DNA of 33,304 bases, taken from NCBI GenBank assembly GCA_947458705.1, contig CANHAH010000018.1:1-33304 (forward strand). Direction: 5' to 3'. Below, one piece after another: positions 15,940 to 24,175 of this stretch (the stretch's first letter is position 1; the number at the start of each line of letters is the position of its first letter). The position numbers and the translations under genes are program-made. Origin of the DNA: Opitutia bacterium. Lineage in GTDB: Bacteria > Verrucomicrobiota > Verrucomicrobiia > Opitutales > Opitutaceae. Under the pieces are notes generated by a model. It saw only the letters and a program-made list of their open reading frames with translations, was not told where the DNA came from and ran no database searches.

Positions 15940-17204
15940 AGAGATTTTGGAATTTCGGCAGTGAGGTTCTCGGGGGCGCCCGTAGTGACTAGGATATTGT
16001 CTTCGATGCGCACGCCACCGAGGTGCAGGTAAGAGTCTATGAGCGACCAGTTGACGCAGTCGTGGTAGGTCGCGCGGCGTACGGGATCTTGAAGCAGTGG
16101 CGGAATAAAATAGAGGCCGGGTTCGATGGTGACGACGTAGCCGGGTTCAAGTGGAAGATCCATGCGTAACGTGCGCAGCGAAGGCCGGGGATTTTTTGTA
16201 CGACCGGGGAAAAGTCCGCTGCCGTCGCGCACGCCGAGACCGACCATGTGACCGATACCGTGGGGAAAAAATAGCGTGTGAGCCTCCTGTTCTACCAGAG
16301 AGGTTGGCGAGCCGCGCATGACGCCCATGGCGACGAGGCCTGCGACCATTTCGACGGCGCAAGCTAGATGGAGGTGGGTCCATTCGGCGCCAGCGATGCA
16401 GCGACTTATCGCGCGTTCTTGGGCGTGGAGGACGATTTGATAAAGATCGCGTTGAAATGGGTCAGGTTGATCGACGACGTAGGTGCGCGTGACATCGGCG
16501 GTATAGCGGCCAATTGCGGCGCCGGCGTCCACGAGGACAAAGTCGCCGCTGCGCGTACGGCGGGCTGAAGGAGAAAAATGCAGGACGGCTGAGTTAGAGC
16601 CTGTACCAACGATGGTGCTATAGCCAGGACGGGTCCCGCCGGCTCGAAAAAATTCGGCTTCGAGTTCGATTTGGATCGCTCGCTCAGAGACGTCTGGGCG
16701 GATCAATTGCGGTAGTTTGGCATAGCCTGAGGACGTGGCGGAACAGGCGGCGCGCAAAAGTTCGAGCTCATGGTCGTCTTTCGGGCGGCGGGCGTGATGA
16801 AAGTGGTCGCGCATGCGGGCGTTGAGTGCAGCGTCGATTTGGATATCGGGACGCGGCGCGCCAAGTTGTGCGACGGGGCGACCAGCACGAGCGGCAAGCC
16901 ACGGTACAAAATCGGCTAGCGGTAGACCTGGGAGTTGGACGCTGCCTTCCCAAACGCGTTCGGCTTCAGTCACGGCGGGTACGAAAGAAAGCCATTCGCC
17001 GTCTCGGGGATCGTAAGCTACGATGCCATCAATACATTCGAGTTCAGTGAGATAAAAATACTCAGCGTTACTCTGGAACGGGTAGGTTTGATCGCTGTTT
17101 TCGGGAAGTGGGACGGGGCGGCCTGCGCCGACGACGAGAAGGGCGTCATCCAGTGGTAGGCTGGCGGCGACGCGCTGGCGGCGAGAGGAAATGAAATCGC
17201 TCAT
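15936..17204 (-). CDS. pepP: Xaa-Pro aminopeptidase (aminopeptidase P, M24B)
   Basis: This 422-residue metallopeptidase removes an N-terminal residue preceding proline. The N-terminal AMP-N domain (NAEYFYLTELE) is followed by the pita-bread fold. The five metal ligands are visible in order: Asp in VLVDAGA, Asp in TADVTRTY, His in FFPHGIGHMVG, Glu in TIEPGLYF and Glu in VRIEDN. A second M24 enzyme lies at 22419-23570, with a shorter N-terminus and only distant similarity. The coding end overlaps the ccoI stop by four bases, tail to tail, with no room for a separate terminator. Confidence 0.93.
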   Translation of the reverse strand: MSDFISSRRQRVAASLPLDDALLVVGAGRPVPLPENSDQTYPFQSNAEYFYLTELECIDGIVAYDPRDGEWLSFVPAVTEAERVWEGSVQLPGLPLADFVPWLAARAGRPVAQLGAPRPDIQIDAALNARMRDHFHHARRPKDDHELELLRAACSATSSGYAKLPQLIRPDVSERAIQIELEAEFFRAGGTRPGYSTIVGTGSNSAVLHFSPSARRTRSGDFVLVDAGAAIGRYTADVTRTYVVDQPDPFQRDLYQIVLHAQERAISRCIAGAEWTHLHLACAVEMVAGLVAMGVMRGSPTSLVEQEAHTLFFPHGIGHMVGLGVRDGSGLFPGRTKNPRPSLRTLRMDLPLEPGYVVTIEPGLYFIPPLLQDPVRRATYHDCVNWSLIDSYLHLGGVRIEDNILVTTGAPENLTAEIPKSL

Positions 17205-17311
17205 GAGGCGTCATGTTGGTAACAAGGCGGGGCAGCGGCAAGACTGGGGCGGGCTTAGTCGCTTAATGTGAGCTCGCTTTTTTGGCTACATTTGTTCAGG
17301 TTACTTGTGCT

Positions 17312-17566
17312 ATGCAAAAAATTACCTCCAAAAAGCTGATTACCCTCGCCAGCGCTCTCGCAGTGCTCGCTACCTTTGCCGCTCCGGCCCTCCGCGCCGA
17401 AGACGCGCCCAAAAAGAAAGAGCCCTCCAAGAAGCAGCTCGAAATGTGGGACAAGAACCACGACGGTAAGCTCGACGAAGAAGAGACTGCCGCTATGCGC
17501 GCCGCCAAGAAGAAGAAGGACGGCGGTGAAGCGAAGAAAGAAGAGAAGGCCTCAGAGAAGAAGTAA
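17312..17566 (+). CDS. Small exported EF-hand protein
   Basis: The 84-residue product has a signal peptide (basic start, hydrophobic run LITLASALAVLATFAAPALRA, likely cut near ALRA-ED). One canonical EF-hand loop follows, DKNHDGKLDEEE, with Asp, Asn and Asp at positions 1, 3 and 5, Gly at 6, Asp at 9 and Glu at 12. The rest is extremely rich in Lys and Glu. This suggests a periplasmic calcium-binding or charge-rich protein; partner unknown. A TTG at 17282 would push ten unlike residues ahead of the signal peptide, so I use ATG 17312. It is a single-gene unit closed by a strong terminator. Confidence 0.8.
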   Translation: MQKITSKKLITLASALAVLATFAAPALRAEDAPKKKEPSKKQLEMWDKNHDGKLDEEETAAMRAAKKKKDGGEAKKEEKASEKK

Positions 17567-17598
17567 GCAATTCGCTCACTTTAAATCTTTTTGATTTT

Positions 17599-17626
17599 AA
17601 AGCCCCGATGTAAATCGGGGCTTTTT
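17599..17626 (+). terminator. Rho-independent terminator after the EF-hand gene
   Basis: An 11-pair perfect stem, AAAGCCCCGAT with ATCGGGGCTTT, closes a GTAA (GNRA-type) tetraloop and runs into a T-run on the plus strand. A-rich sequence on the other side may let it also stop the minus-strand transcript leaving nadK, which ends at 17642. Confidence 0.92.
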
Positions 17627-17641
17627 CGTAGCCGGAGGCGG

Positions 17642-18487
17642 CTAGGCCTTATTTTTTTCGACGAATCCTCCGCTCCAATGTAGTTTGGTACGGACTACAG
17701 CAAAGTGTTCGTAATCTAAGCTCTGCGCGAGGGGCAATTTGAGCGGTGAAATCGTGATCTCAATGGGAGAATCTGCGCAGGAGATGAGGTTGCGTTGGCC
17801 GTCCATAGCGACCAACAGAGTGGAATCGACATTGCGGCTGCGTACGCGGAGGCAAACGTCATCGCGGAAAATAATTGAGCGATTGCTGAGCGTATGCGGG
17901 CAGATGGGCGTCATCGCGATGACCCCGGCATCGGGCATGATGAGCGGGCCGCCGGCGGAGAGGTTATAGGCGGTGGAGCCGGTGGGCGTAGAAAAAATGA
18001 GGCCGTCGCAGGTGTATTCGGTGACGAGTTGGTCGTTGGCGTAGACTTCGAGGCGAGCGAGACGGGAGTTAAAAGGATCTTTGATGAGAACGTCGTTTAG
18101 GGCGATATCGTGATGATTTTTTCCAGTGGTGCAGGAAAGTAATGAGCGGTGTGCGATTTTGAATTGGCCGCGCAGAAGCGAGGCAAATTGGGTGCGGGCC
18201 TCGTCGGCGGAGAAGGTGGTGAGGAAGCCTAGACTGCCGCGGTTTATGCCGATAATTGGGACTTGGGCGCGGGCGGCCTCATGGGCGACACCGAGTAGGG
18301 TGCCATCACCGCCAATTACACAGCAAGCATCGTAGCCTTTCAGCCAACCGTGCGGGATGGCGCGGCGCGCGGTTTGTTTGGTGGCTAGACCTGCGGCCTT
18401 GGCGAGGGCGATAAGTTCGCGTGCGAGCTCGGGGGCGCCGAATTTATCGGCGTTGGTAACGAAGGCGAGCGAGCGGAGGGCTTTCAT
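17642..18487 (-). CDS. nadK: NAD kinase
   Basis: It phosphorylates NAD to NADP with ATP or polyphosphate. GGDGTLLG at about residues 59-66 is the catalytic Asp-containing motif, NDVLI the Asn-Asp motif, and TPTGSTAYNLSAGGP the conserved NAD kinase signature. The product is 281 residues, in the normal range. ATG 18508 would add seven residues; MKALRSLAFV reads as a natural start. It is the last gene of the minus-strand run. Confidence 0.95.
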   Translation of the reverse strand: MKALRSLAFVTNADKFGAPELARELIALAKAAGLATKQTARRAIPHGWLKGYDACCVIGGDGTLLGVAHEAARAQVPIIGINRGSLGFLTTFSADEARTQFASLLRGQFKIAHRSLLSCTTGKNHHDIALNDVLIKDPFNSRLARLEVYANDQLVTEYTCDGLIFSTPTGSTAYNLSAGGPLIMPDAGVIAMTPICPHTLSNRSIIFRDDVCLRVRSRNVDSTLLVAMDGQRNLISCADSPIEITISPLKLPLAQSLDYEHFAVVRTKLHWSGGFVEKNKA

Positions 18488-18534
18488 ACGCAAGAATAGG
18501 GGATACACGACGACGAAGCTGGGGGGAAACTTTT

Positions 18535-19293
18535 TTACGCAGTGCGGCTTAAGCCGAGGAGAAACTCGCGGTTGCCATCGGTACCCGTGATAGGTGAGTC
18601 GATGGTGCCGAGCAGTGTCGCGCCGCGCAGGAGGCCGAGGGAAAAGGTGCGGATGTCGTCGAGGACGGCTTGTTGCACGGCGGGGTCTCGGATGATTCCG
18701 CGACCTTTGTCGACTTCGGCTTTACCAGCTTCAAATTGAGGTTTCACCAGAGCTACCAGCACCCCGCCGGGGCGCACAAATGGCCAAATGGCTGGCAGGA
18801 CAACTTTGAGTGAAATGAAGGAGAGATCTGTGACGACCGCGTCGAACTCGTCGCGGGGCAGATCACCTACGGTGAGGTGGCGGGCGTTGATTTTTTCGAA
18901 ATTGGTGACGCGCGGATCAGCGAGTAATTTGGCGTGGAGTTGAGCGCGTCCGACGTCGACGCAGATGACATCGGCGGCGCCGGCTTGAAGGGCGCAGTCC
19001 GTGAAGCCACCGGTGGAGGCGCCGACGTCGAGGACGTGCGCGCCAGTGAGATCGAGTGCGAAGGCGCTCAGGGCCGCGGAAAGTTTTTCGCCGCCGCGGC
19101 TGACGAAGCGTGGGAGTTGCTCAACGGTGAGTTCGCAATCCATCGGAAAATCACGGCCGGGTTTGTCCAGTCGCTCGGTGCCGCTGCGCACGCGGCCGGC
19201 CATTACTAGGGCTTTGGCTTGGGCACGGGATGCGGCGAGGCCGCGGCCGACGAGGAGTTCGTCTAGGCGAATTTTTTTTGCAGGAGCGGACAT
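18535..19293 (-). CDS. tlyA: TlyA-family rRNA 2'-O-methyltransferase
   Basis: TlyA methylates ribose in rRNA and in some species also acts as a hemolysin. An S4 RNA-binding domain occupies about residues 8-65 ([20 protein letters not shown]). An FtsJ-type methyltransferase follows, with the SAM-binding motif [16 protein letters not shown] at 88-103, and VTDLSF and LVKPQFE from the same fold. The 252-residue length is typical. The reading frame continues upstream to 19440, but that sequence is unlike TlyA and overlaps the preceding gene, so I start at ATG 19293, nine bases past that gene's stop. Confidence 0.94.
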   Translation of the reverse strand: MSAPAKKIRLDELLVGRGLAASRAQAKALVMAGRVRSGTERLDKPGRDFPMDCELTVEQLPRFVSRGGEKLSAALSAFALDLTGAHVLDVGASTGGFTDCALQAGAADVICVDVGRAQLHAKLLADPRVTNFEKINARHLTVGDLPRDEFDAVVTDLSFISLKVVLPAIWPFVRPGGVLVALVKPQFEAGKAEVDKGRGIIRDPAVQQAVLDDIRTFSLGLLRGATLLGTIDSPITGTDGNREFLLGLSRTA

Positions 19294-19301
19294 GCGTTGG
19301 C

Positions 19302-19952
19302 TTAGGCTCCGATAGCAGCTAGAAAGGCGCGAGCTAGAATCGTGTGACCGATGGCGTTGGGATGAATGCGGTCCCACGCGAGTGACATCGGATGCGTGTG
19401 GATAAGCACGGTATCGAAGGCCGCTTGCGTGTCTATGCAACGCGCGTCGTGTCTTGCAGCGATTTTTTTAACGATGGTGCCGTATTCGTCCATGCGGCGG
19501 CGCATGGGGTCGGTACGGTTAGGTTCGATGAAGTAGGGCGTCATCAGGATGAGGCCGTGGACTATGGGCCGAGTATGACGGACGAGGCGGTCCAAGGTGC
19601 TTTCGTACAGATCGGGCAGCACGTGGGCTTCAGGCACTAGCGGTTGGTCAAACTGGCGCCAGACGTCGTTAATGCCGATCATGACTGCTACCCAGTCGGG
19701 TTTGGCGGCGATTACGTCGTTGGTCCAGCGGGCCTCGAGGTCGCGTACGGTGTGCCCTGAAATGCCACGGTTGATGACGCGCAATGCGCGCGCCGGATGG
19801 ACGGCGCCAAAGTGACTTGCGACCTGCTCGACGTAGCCTCGTCCAAGGCCGGTATTGAGATTCCAAGGCGTGGGGTTGCCGGTTGGGTCGCGGCCGCAGT
19901 CGGTGATGGAGTCGCCGATGAAAAGCAGGGTAGAGCGGTCGGAAATAATCAT
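19302..19952 (-). CDS. SGNH/GDSL hydrolase
   Basis: The 216-residue product is an esterase/lipase-type hydrolase of the GDSL clan. [10 protein letters not shown] at residues 13-22 holds the nucleophile Ser15; VMIGINDVW is block III, and [10 protein letters not shown] near the C-terminus provides the catalytic Asp and His. No signal peptide is seen, so it is probably cytoplasmic; substrate unknown. The start is ATG 19952, five bases after the fpg stop, giving translational proximity. A start at 19994 lies inside fpg. Confidence 0.9.
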   Translation of the reverse strand: MIISDRSTLLFIGDSITDCGRDPTGNPTPWNLNTGLGRGYVEQVASHFGAVHPARALRVINRGISGHTVRDLEARWTNDVIAAKPDWVAVMIGINDVWRQFDQPLVPEAHVLPDLYESTLDRLVRHTRPIVHGLILMTPYFIEPNRTDPMRRRMDEYGTIVKKIAARHDARCIDTQAAFDTVLIHTHPMSLAWDRIHPNAIGHTILARAFLAAIGA

Positions 19953-19957
19953 GGCTA

Positions 19958-20818
19958 TCAGGCGTGGATTTTTTGGCGGGCGGGGGACCAGCAAGTGGTG
20001 CGACCGCCGATTTCTGCGCGGGCGAGGGGCTTTTTGGTTTTGGGACAGTCCCCACCTTTTTCCCAGCGATGATTGAACAGCCAGTTATCGGGGATGGCGA
20101 TATTAAGATCGGACGGAAGCTCATCACCGCGGCCAGCGATGGTATTGAGTGCGAGGCGAGCGACAGCGCGACACTCGCGCCAGAGTTTCTTAACCTCGGT
20201 AGGCCGGAGTGTACCGGCCGGTTGCGCGGGATGTATGGCGGCGCGCCAGAGGATTTCGTCGGCCATCCAGTTACCGATTCCTGGGAAGCGTTCTTGCATG
20301 AGCAAGACGGCTTTAATCGGGGAGCGGGCGCGGCGTCGCAGAAACGCGGCAACGATCTTGGCGTCGAAGGCGGCTGAAAGCAGGGCAGGGGCGATCTGGG
20401 TCCACCACTTGGGGGCGGTGTGGCCGAGATGAAATTGGATGCGGCCGAACATGCGGGGATCAGAGAAGACTAGGGCGTGCGCTGCAGTGTAGAGAATTAG
20501 GTGGTCGTGTTTGCGCGGAGTGTGTGTGGGCTCTAAGACGCTGAGCTCACCAGTCATGCCAAGATGGACACCAAGCCAGGCATCGATGGCCGGAGCGTTA
20601 GTCGTAGCTGGGCTTAGAAAACGGAATAGAATCTGTTTCGCCGAGGCGGCGGAGGTGCTGTAAACGGACTGAGTGAGAGAGGCGCGAATGGCGGCGGCGG
20701 GCGCTGTGCGGAATAATTTTTTGGCGTCGTTCGTGTGGACGCGCAGAATCGTTGGTGAGCGGAGCGCGGCTTGGTGCCAGCGTTTACGGAAAAATTCAGC
20801 TTCAGCGAGTTCGGGCAT
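19958..20818 (-). CDS. Formamidopyrimidine-DNA glycosylase (Fpg/Nei family) with degenerate zinc finger
   Basis: This family excises oxidised bases and nicks at abasic sites. The N-terminal PE (MPELAE) supplies the catalytic proline and glutamate; K61 lies where the Fpg lysine is expected. The H2TH region FPGIGNWMADEILWRAAIHP is conserved. The C-terminal zinc finger is not: only C258 of the usual four cysteines remains, the second is K, and the last two positions read S and R (SPARQ), though the surrounding GGRTT and RQK framework persists. Zincless fingers occur in some Nei-like enzymes. I assign family, not the exact lesion. 67 bases separate it from the heptose phosphatase gene upstream. 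Confidence 0.85.
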   Translation of the reverse strand: MPELAEAEFFRKRWHQAALRSPTILRVHTNDAKKLFRTAPAAAIRASLTQSVYSTSAASAKQILFRFLSPATTNAPAIDAWLGVHLGMTGELSVLEPTHTPRKHDHLILYTAAHALVFSDPRMFGRIQFHLGHTAPKWWTQIAPALLSAAFDAKIVAAFLRRRARSPIKAVLLMQERFPGIGNWMADEILWRAAIHPAQPAGTLRPTEVKKLWRECRAVARLALNTIAGRGDELPSDLNIAIPDNWLFNHRWEKGGDCPKTKKPLARAEIGGRTTCWSPARQKIHA

Positions 20819-20885
20819 CGGGAGCCAAGGGACAAAAAAGTGACGACTAACGTGGAGAACGTTGCGAAAAGTGTTCGTCGAAAAA

Positions 20886-21416
20886 TTAAGTGAGCGTGGC
20901 GACGAAGGCGGCGAGGTCGGCGTGAATTTGAACGTTGGGCAGACTATGTTGAAGCCAGGTTTCCTCCGTGTGTTCTCCCGTGCAAATCGCTATCGAACGT
21001 ATGCCGGCGTTGAGGCCGGCTTGGACGTCGCTCGCTCTATCACCGATCATTACGCATTGGGCGGGATCGAGGTGGTGCGCTGCGATCATTTCCTGGATGA
21101 AGCGAGGGGATGGTTTGCGGTAAAGCGAAGGTTGGTCGGGCGCCTCGGGTGCGATGCAAAGGTCGGTGAAGAGCGGAGAAGCGAGGGCAAGTAACATCTC
21201 CATGCGAGCGTTGACGAGGAGGGTGTCCTCAAGCGTGTAAAGACCGCGACCGATGCCTGATTGGTTGGTGAAAAGGAATAATTTGTAGCCGAGCTCACGG
21301 GCGCGTTGGAGTGCGGAGCGAACACCTGGTATGAGTTCCACGCCGGCGGGGTCGGCCAGATAGTGTTTGTCGACGATGATCGTTCCGTCGCGGTCGAGAA
21401 AAAGGGCTTTGGACAT
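20886..21416 (-). CDS. gmhB: D-glycero-D-manno-heptose 1,7-bisphosphate 7-phosphatase, HAD family
   Basis: GmhB removes the 7-phosphate in ADP-heptose synthesis for the LPS core. FLDRDGTIIVD (residues 6-16) holds the nucleophile D8 and general acid D10; FTNQSGIGRG and IGDRASDVQAGLNAGI are the other HAD motifs. The 176-residue length fits. The structural zinc loop of E. coli GmhB (several Cys/His before RKP) is reduced to one Cys here, in FTDLCIAPEAPDQ. The adjacent heptose kinase, 15 bases upstream, supports the role. The reading frame from 21431 would overlap that kinase. Confidence 0.88.
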   Translation of the reverse strand: MSKALFLDRDGTIIVDKHYLADPAGVELIPGVRSALQRARELGYKLFLFTNQSGIGRGLYTLEDTLLVNARMEMLLALASPLFTDLCIAPEAPDQPSLYRKPSPRFIQEMIAAHHLDPAQCVMIGDRASDVQAGLNAGIRSIAICTGEHTEETWLQHSLPNVQIHADLAAFVATLT

Positions 21417-21431
21417 GAGGCGCGGTGGCAA

Positions 21432-22406
21432 TCAATGGCCAAGGACGTAGGCTTTGAGCTCGGCGGGGCTGACGGTGGCAGTGCCGAGTTTGCCGACTAC
21501 GACGCCTGCGGCGGCGTTGGCGAAGTGAGCGGCTGTTTCGAGTTTGGCGCCGGCGGCGAGCGCGAGTACAAGAGCGGCGAGGGCAGTATCACCGGCGCCG
21601 GATACATCGTAGACTTCGCGGGCGGCAGTGGGGATCGTTTTGAGAATTTTACCCCCGGTGCTCAATAGCATGCCCTCTTCTCCGAGGGTTATTACGAGGT
21701 GTTTGGTGGCGAATTTCTCGTGCAGGCGTGCACAGACAGCGGCGGAGGGAAAGGGCTCGTGCGGAGCGGGGTGGATGCCGGCCAGTTCAAGGGCTTCACG
21801 TTTGTTTGGCGTGATGAGATCGAGTCCGTGAAAGGTGAGTGCGTGGCGCGGCTTCGGGTCGAGGGCGATGAATTTGCCGGAGGCGCGAGCAAGGCTGGTA
21901 ATGCGGGCGACAAGTGCGTCCGAGAGGATGCCTTTGGCGTAGTCAGAGAAGATGACGGCGTCGTGGCGGGCGATGGCGGTTCGAAGAAGTTTTTCTGCCT
22001 CGTCGGCGGTGACGGCGTAGGCGGAGGGAGGGCCTTCGCGATCGAGGCGGCAGAGTTGTTGGCGTTGGACGACGACGCGGGTTTTGACGATAGTCTGGGC
22101 TCTGCCAGGAGTGGACAGGGTCGCGATCTTTTTATCGGCTAGGGTGGCGATAAGGGCTCGACCGGCTTCGTCGTCGCCGAAGTAGCCGACGACTGTAGAT
22201 TGGGCGCCGAGGGAGGCGAGGTTGAGGGCGACGTTAGCGGCGCCTCCCGCCGTGGCGGTTTCCCGTTGAATATCTACGACGGGGACGGGGGCTTCAGGAG
22301 AGATGCGGGTGGCGTCGCCCCAGAAATAGCGGTCTAGCATCACATCGCCGATGACGAGGATGCGCAGGGCAGAGATTTTTTTAAGTAGGGAGGGTAGGTT
22401 TTTCAT
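21432..22406 (-). CDS. hldA: D-beta-D-heptose 7-phosphate kinase (HldE kinase domain only)
   Basis: It phosphorylates D-glycero-D-manno-heptose 7-phosphate in ADP-heptose synthesis. The 324-residue ribokinase-fold protein has VIGDVMLDRYFWG at the start, TAGGAANVALNL for sugar binding, and VYDVSGAGDTALA with the catalytic aspartate. The C-terminal cytidylyltransferase domain of fused HldE is absent, so a separate HldC-type transferase is needed and is not in the window. It lies 12 bases after the Xaa-Pro peptidase gene and directly before gmhB. Confidence 0.92.
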   Translation of the reverse strand: MKNLPSLLKKISALRILVIGDVMLDRYFWGDATRISPEAPVPVVDIQRETATAGGAANVALNLASLGAQSTVVGYFGDDEAGRALIATLADKKIATLSTPGRAQTIVKTRVVVQRQQLCRLDREGPPSAYAVTADEAEKLLRTAIARHDAVIFSDYAKGILSDALVARITSLARASGKFIALDPKPRHALTFHGLDLITPNKREALELAGIHPAPHEPFPSAAVCARLHEKFATKHLVITLGEEGMLLSTGGKILKTIPTAAREVYDVSGAGDTALAALVLALAAGAKLETAAHFANAAAGVVVGKLGTATVSPAELKAYVLGH

Positions 22407-22418
22407 CGGAGCGGACGA

Positions 22419-23570
22419 TCAGCGAAGTTCCCAAGTGTAGGGGGATTTGGAAAGGAGGTTATGACCAGTGGCGGTGACTTGGACAACGTCTTCAATGCGA
22501 CAGGCACCAAGGCCGGGATAGTAGAGACCGGGTTCGATAGTGACGACGCTACCACGGCGTAGAATGTTGTCGTAGCGCGAGCTGACACTGGGGGATTCGT
22601 GGACAGCTAGGCCGAGGCCGTGACCGGTACCATGGAAGAAACCGGAGGAGCCTTTAGGTGTGTGACGGGTTTCGAAGCGACGGGCGGTGAAGGTCGCGAC
22701 GACGGCTTCATGAACGGCACGACCGGTGATGCCGGCTCGGACCGTATTAAGAGCGGCGATTTGGGCGGCGCGTACAGCGGTGACGAGGGCGCGTTGCGCA
22801 TCGGAGGCATGGCCGCGTAGGAACGTGCGAGTCATGTCGCCGTGATAGCCGCTGGCGGAGACACGAGGGAAGACGTCGACGATGATCAATTCGTGAGGGC
22901 GTAGCGGGCCGGACCCACGCTCGTGGGGATCACAAGCTTGGTCGCCACCGGCGGCAATGGTGTTGGCGGAGACGGCGCCAGCTTTGAGGCAGGCAGACTC
23001 TATGGCAAATTTCAGACGTTCGCTCGTGAGTGGTTTACCTTGGTAGATTAGGCTGTGGCCCCGGATCGTGCTAGCGCGTAGCACGCTCGCGGCAGCGGCG
23101 ATTCCAAGGGCACTGCACCGGTTGCCCTCGCGTAGGGCTGCGATCTCGGTGGATGTTTTGATCTCGCGGGCAGGAAACAGCGGGCCGTTGGCTACGGTTA
23201 GATCGAGGCCGAGCTCGAAAAGTTTTTCGTAAATACCAGCAGGAAAATCCTCGGGAATAGTAAACGAAAGTTGGCGCAACTCGCGTGCAAGAATGAAGAT
23301 GACCTCGGCTGCGCCGGGCTTGCGTTGGGGCCAGATCTCGCGGGCTTTGGCGAGGTAGGTTTCGAGCGGGAGGACACGATCGAAGGCAGATTCTCGGCGA
23401 ACGCGGCCAAACTCTAGCGCGCTAACGACGGCATATTTTTTTCCGTGCGCGGAGAGAGCCACAAAAGGATCAGGCACGGATACGCGGCCGAAGTAGAGTG
23501 CGTCCGCGCTGCGCTCGGTATCGGCGTAGAGCAAAGGCGGCGGGGCTGGCTGTAGCTTCGTAGAAGGCAC
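22419..23570 (-). CDS. M24 family Xaa-Pro peptidase
   Basis: The 383-residue protein has an N-terminal creatinase-like domain and a C-terminal pita-bread domain. Metal ligands are seen in IIVDVFPR, HGDMTRTF, FFHGTGHGLGL, TIEPGLYY and CRIEDVV, in the expected order. Substrate may be Xaa-Pro dipeptides or longer peptides. It is a different subgroup from the enzyme at 15936-17204, being shorter and with little similarity outside the ligands. It is the first gene of the minus-strand run ending at nadK, and is divergent from the DUF192 gene. Confidence 0.9.
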   Translation of the reverse strand: MPSTKLQPAPPPLLYADTERSADALYFGRVSVPDPFVALSAHGKKYAVVSALEFGRVRRESAFDRVLPLETYLAKAREIWPQRKPGAAEVIFILARELRQLSFTIPEDFPAGIYEKLFELGLDLTVANGPLFPAREIKTSTEIAALREGNRCSALGIAAAASVLRASTIRGHSLIYQGKPLTSERLKFAIESACLKAGAVSANTIAAGGDQACDPHERGSGPLRPHELIIVDVFPRVSASGYHGDMTRTFLRGHASDAQRALVTAVRAAQIAALNTVRAGITGRAVHEAVVATFTARRFETRHTPKGSSGFFHGTGHGLGLAVHESPSVSSRYDNILRRGSVVTIEPGLYYPGLGACRIEDVVQVTATGHNLLSKSPYTWELR

Positions 23571-23618
23571 GGAGAGAGGAGTTGAATAACAGTTCAGGCA
23601 TGATTAGCCACGGAGCTG

Positions 23619-24167
23619 ATGAAGAACGCAAATCCGGTTTCATGCACGTTTAAGGTGGCGGCGGTCGCCTCGGCGTTGCTGTTTTCTGCCTGTGGACAGG
23701 CTGAATTATCTGTTGAAAAATCCGTCGTCGGCCTAGAACCCAAAAGCGTCGCGGACTGGTTTGCGATCAAACTCGGCGAAAAAATGCTGCGGATGCAGTT
23801 GGCGGTGCGGCCTAAGGAGCTCGAGCGTGGTTTGATGGAACGTCGCGATTTGGGCGCGAATGAGGCCATGGTGTTTGTTTTTGAGCGTCCGCAGCCAATG
23901 AGTTTCTGGATGCGAAATACGCCGACGCCGCTAGATATCGCATATTTCAGTCCGGAGGGGGCGTTGGTGGAATATTACCCTGCGTATCCCTTTGATGAGA
24001 AATCGCTGCCGTCACGGAGTCAGCGATTGCAGTTTGTCGTTGAAACAAACCAAGGCTGGTTTCGCGCTAATGGGATCAAGCCGGGTGCACAGCTCGATCT
24101 GAAGGCCCTTGGTGCGGCGCTGAGGGCGCGAGGTTTTGATCCAAAAAAATTTGGGTTCGAACCCTGA
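23619..24167 (+). CDS. DUF192 lipoprotein
   Basis: The 182-residue product has a signal sequence with lipobox LFSAC at about residues 21-25, so it is probably membrane-anchored in the periplasm. The DUF192 core is clear: GLMERRDLGANEAMVFVF and MSFWMRNTPTPLDIAYF, ending in the family's NGIKPGAQL. The function of DUF192 is unknown. GGAG at 23612-23615 gives one of the few recognisable ribosome binding sites in the window and supports this start. Its end lies eight bases from the convergent peptide-binding gene. Confidence 0.9.
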   Translation: MKNANPVSCTFKVAAVASALLFSACGQAELSVEKSVVGLEPKSVADWFAIKLGEKMLRMQLAVRPKELERGLMERRDLGANEAMVFVFERPQPMSFWMRNTPTPLDIAYFSPEGALVEYYPAYPFDEKSLPSRSQRLQFVVETNQGWFRANGIKPGAQLDLKALGAALRARGFDPKKFGFEP

Positions 24168-24175
24168 TTGATGCC

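Noticed and set aside
19669-20352. 227-residue minus-strand frame spanning fpg and the SGNH gene.
   Set aside because: It lies out of frame within two clearly conserved genes and is proline/arginine-rich, as expected of a GC-rich shadow frame.
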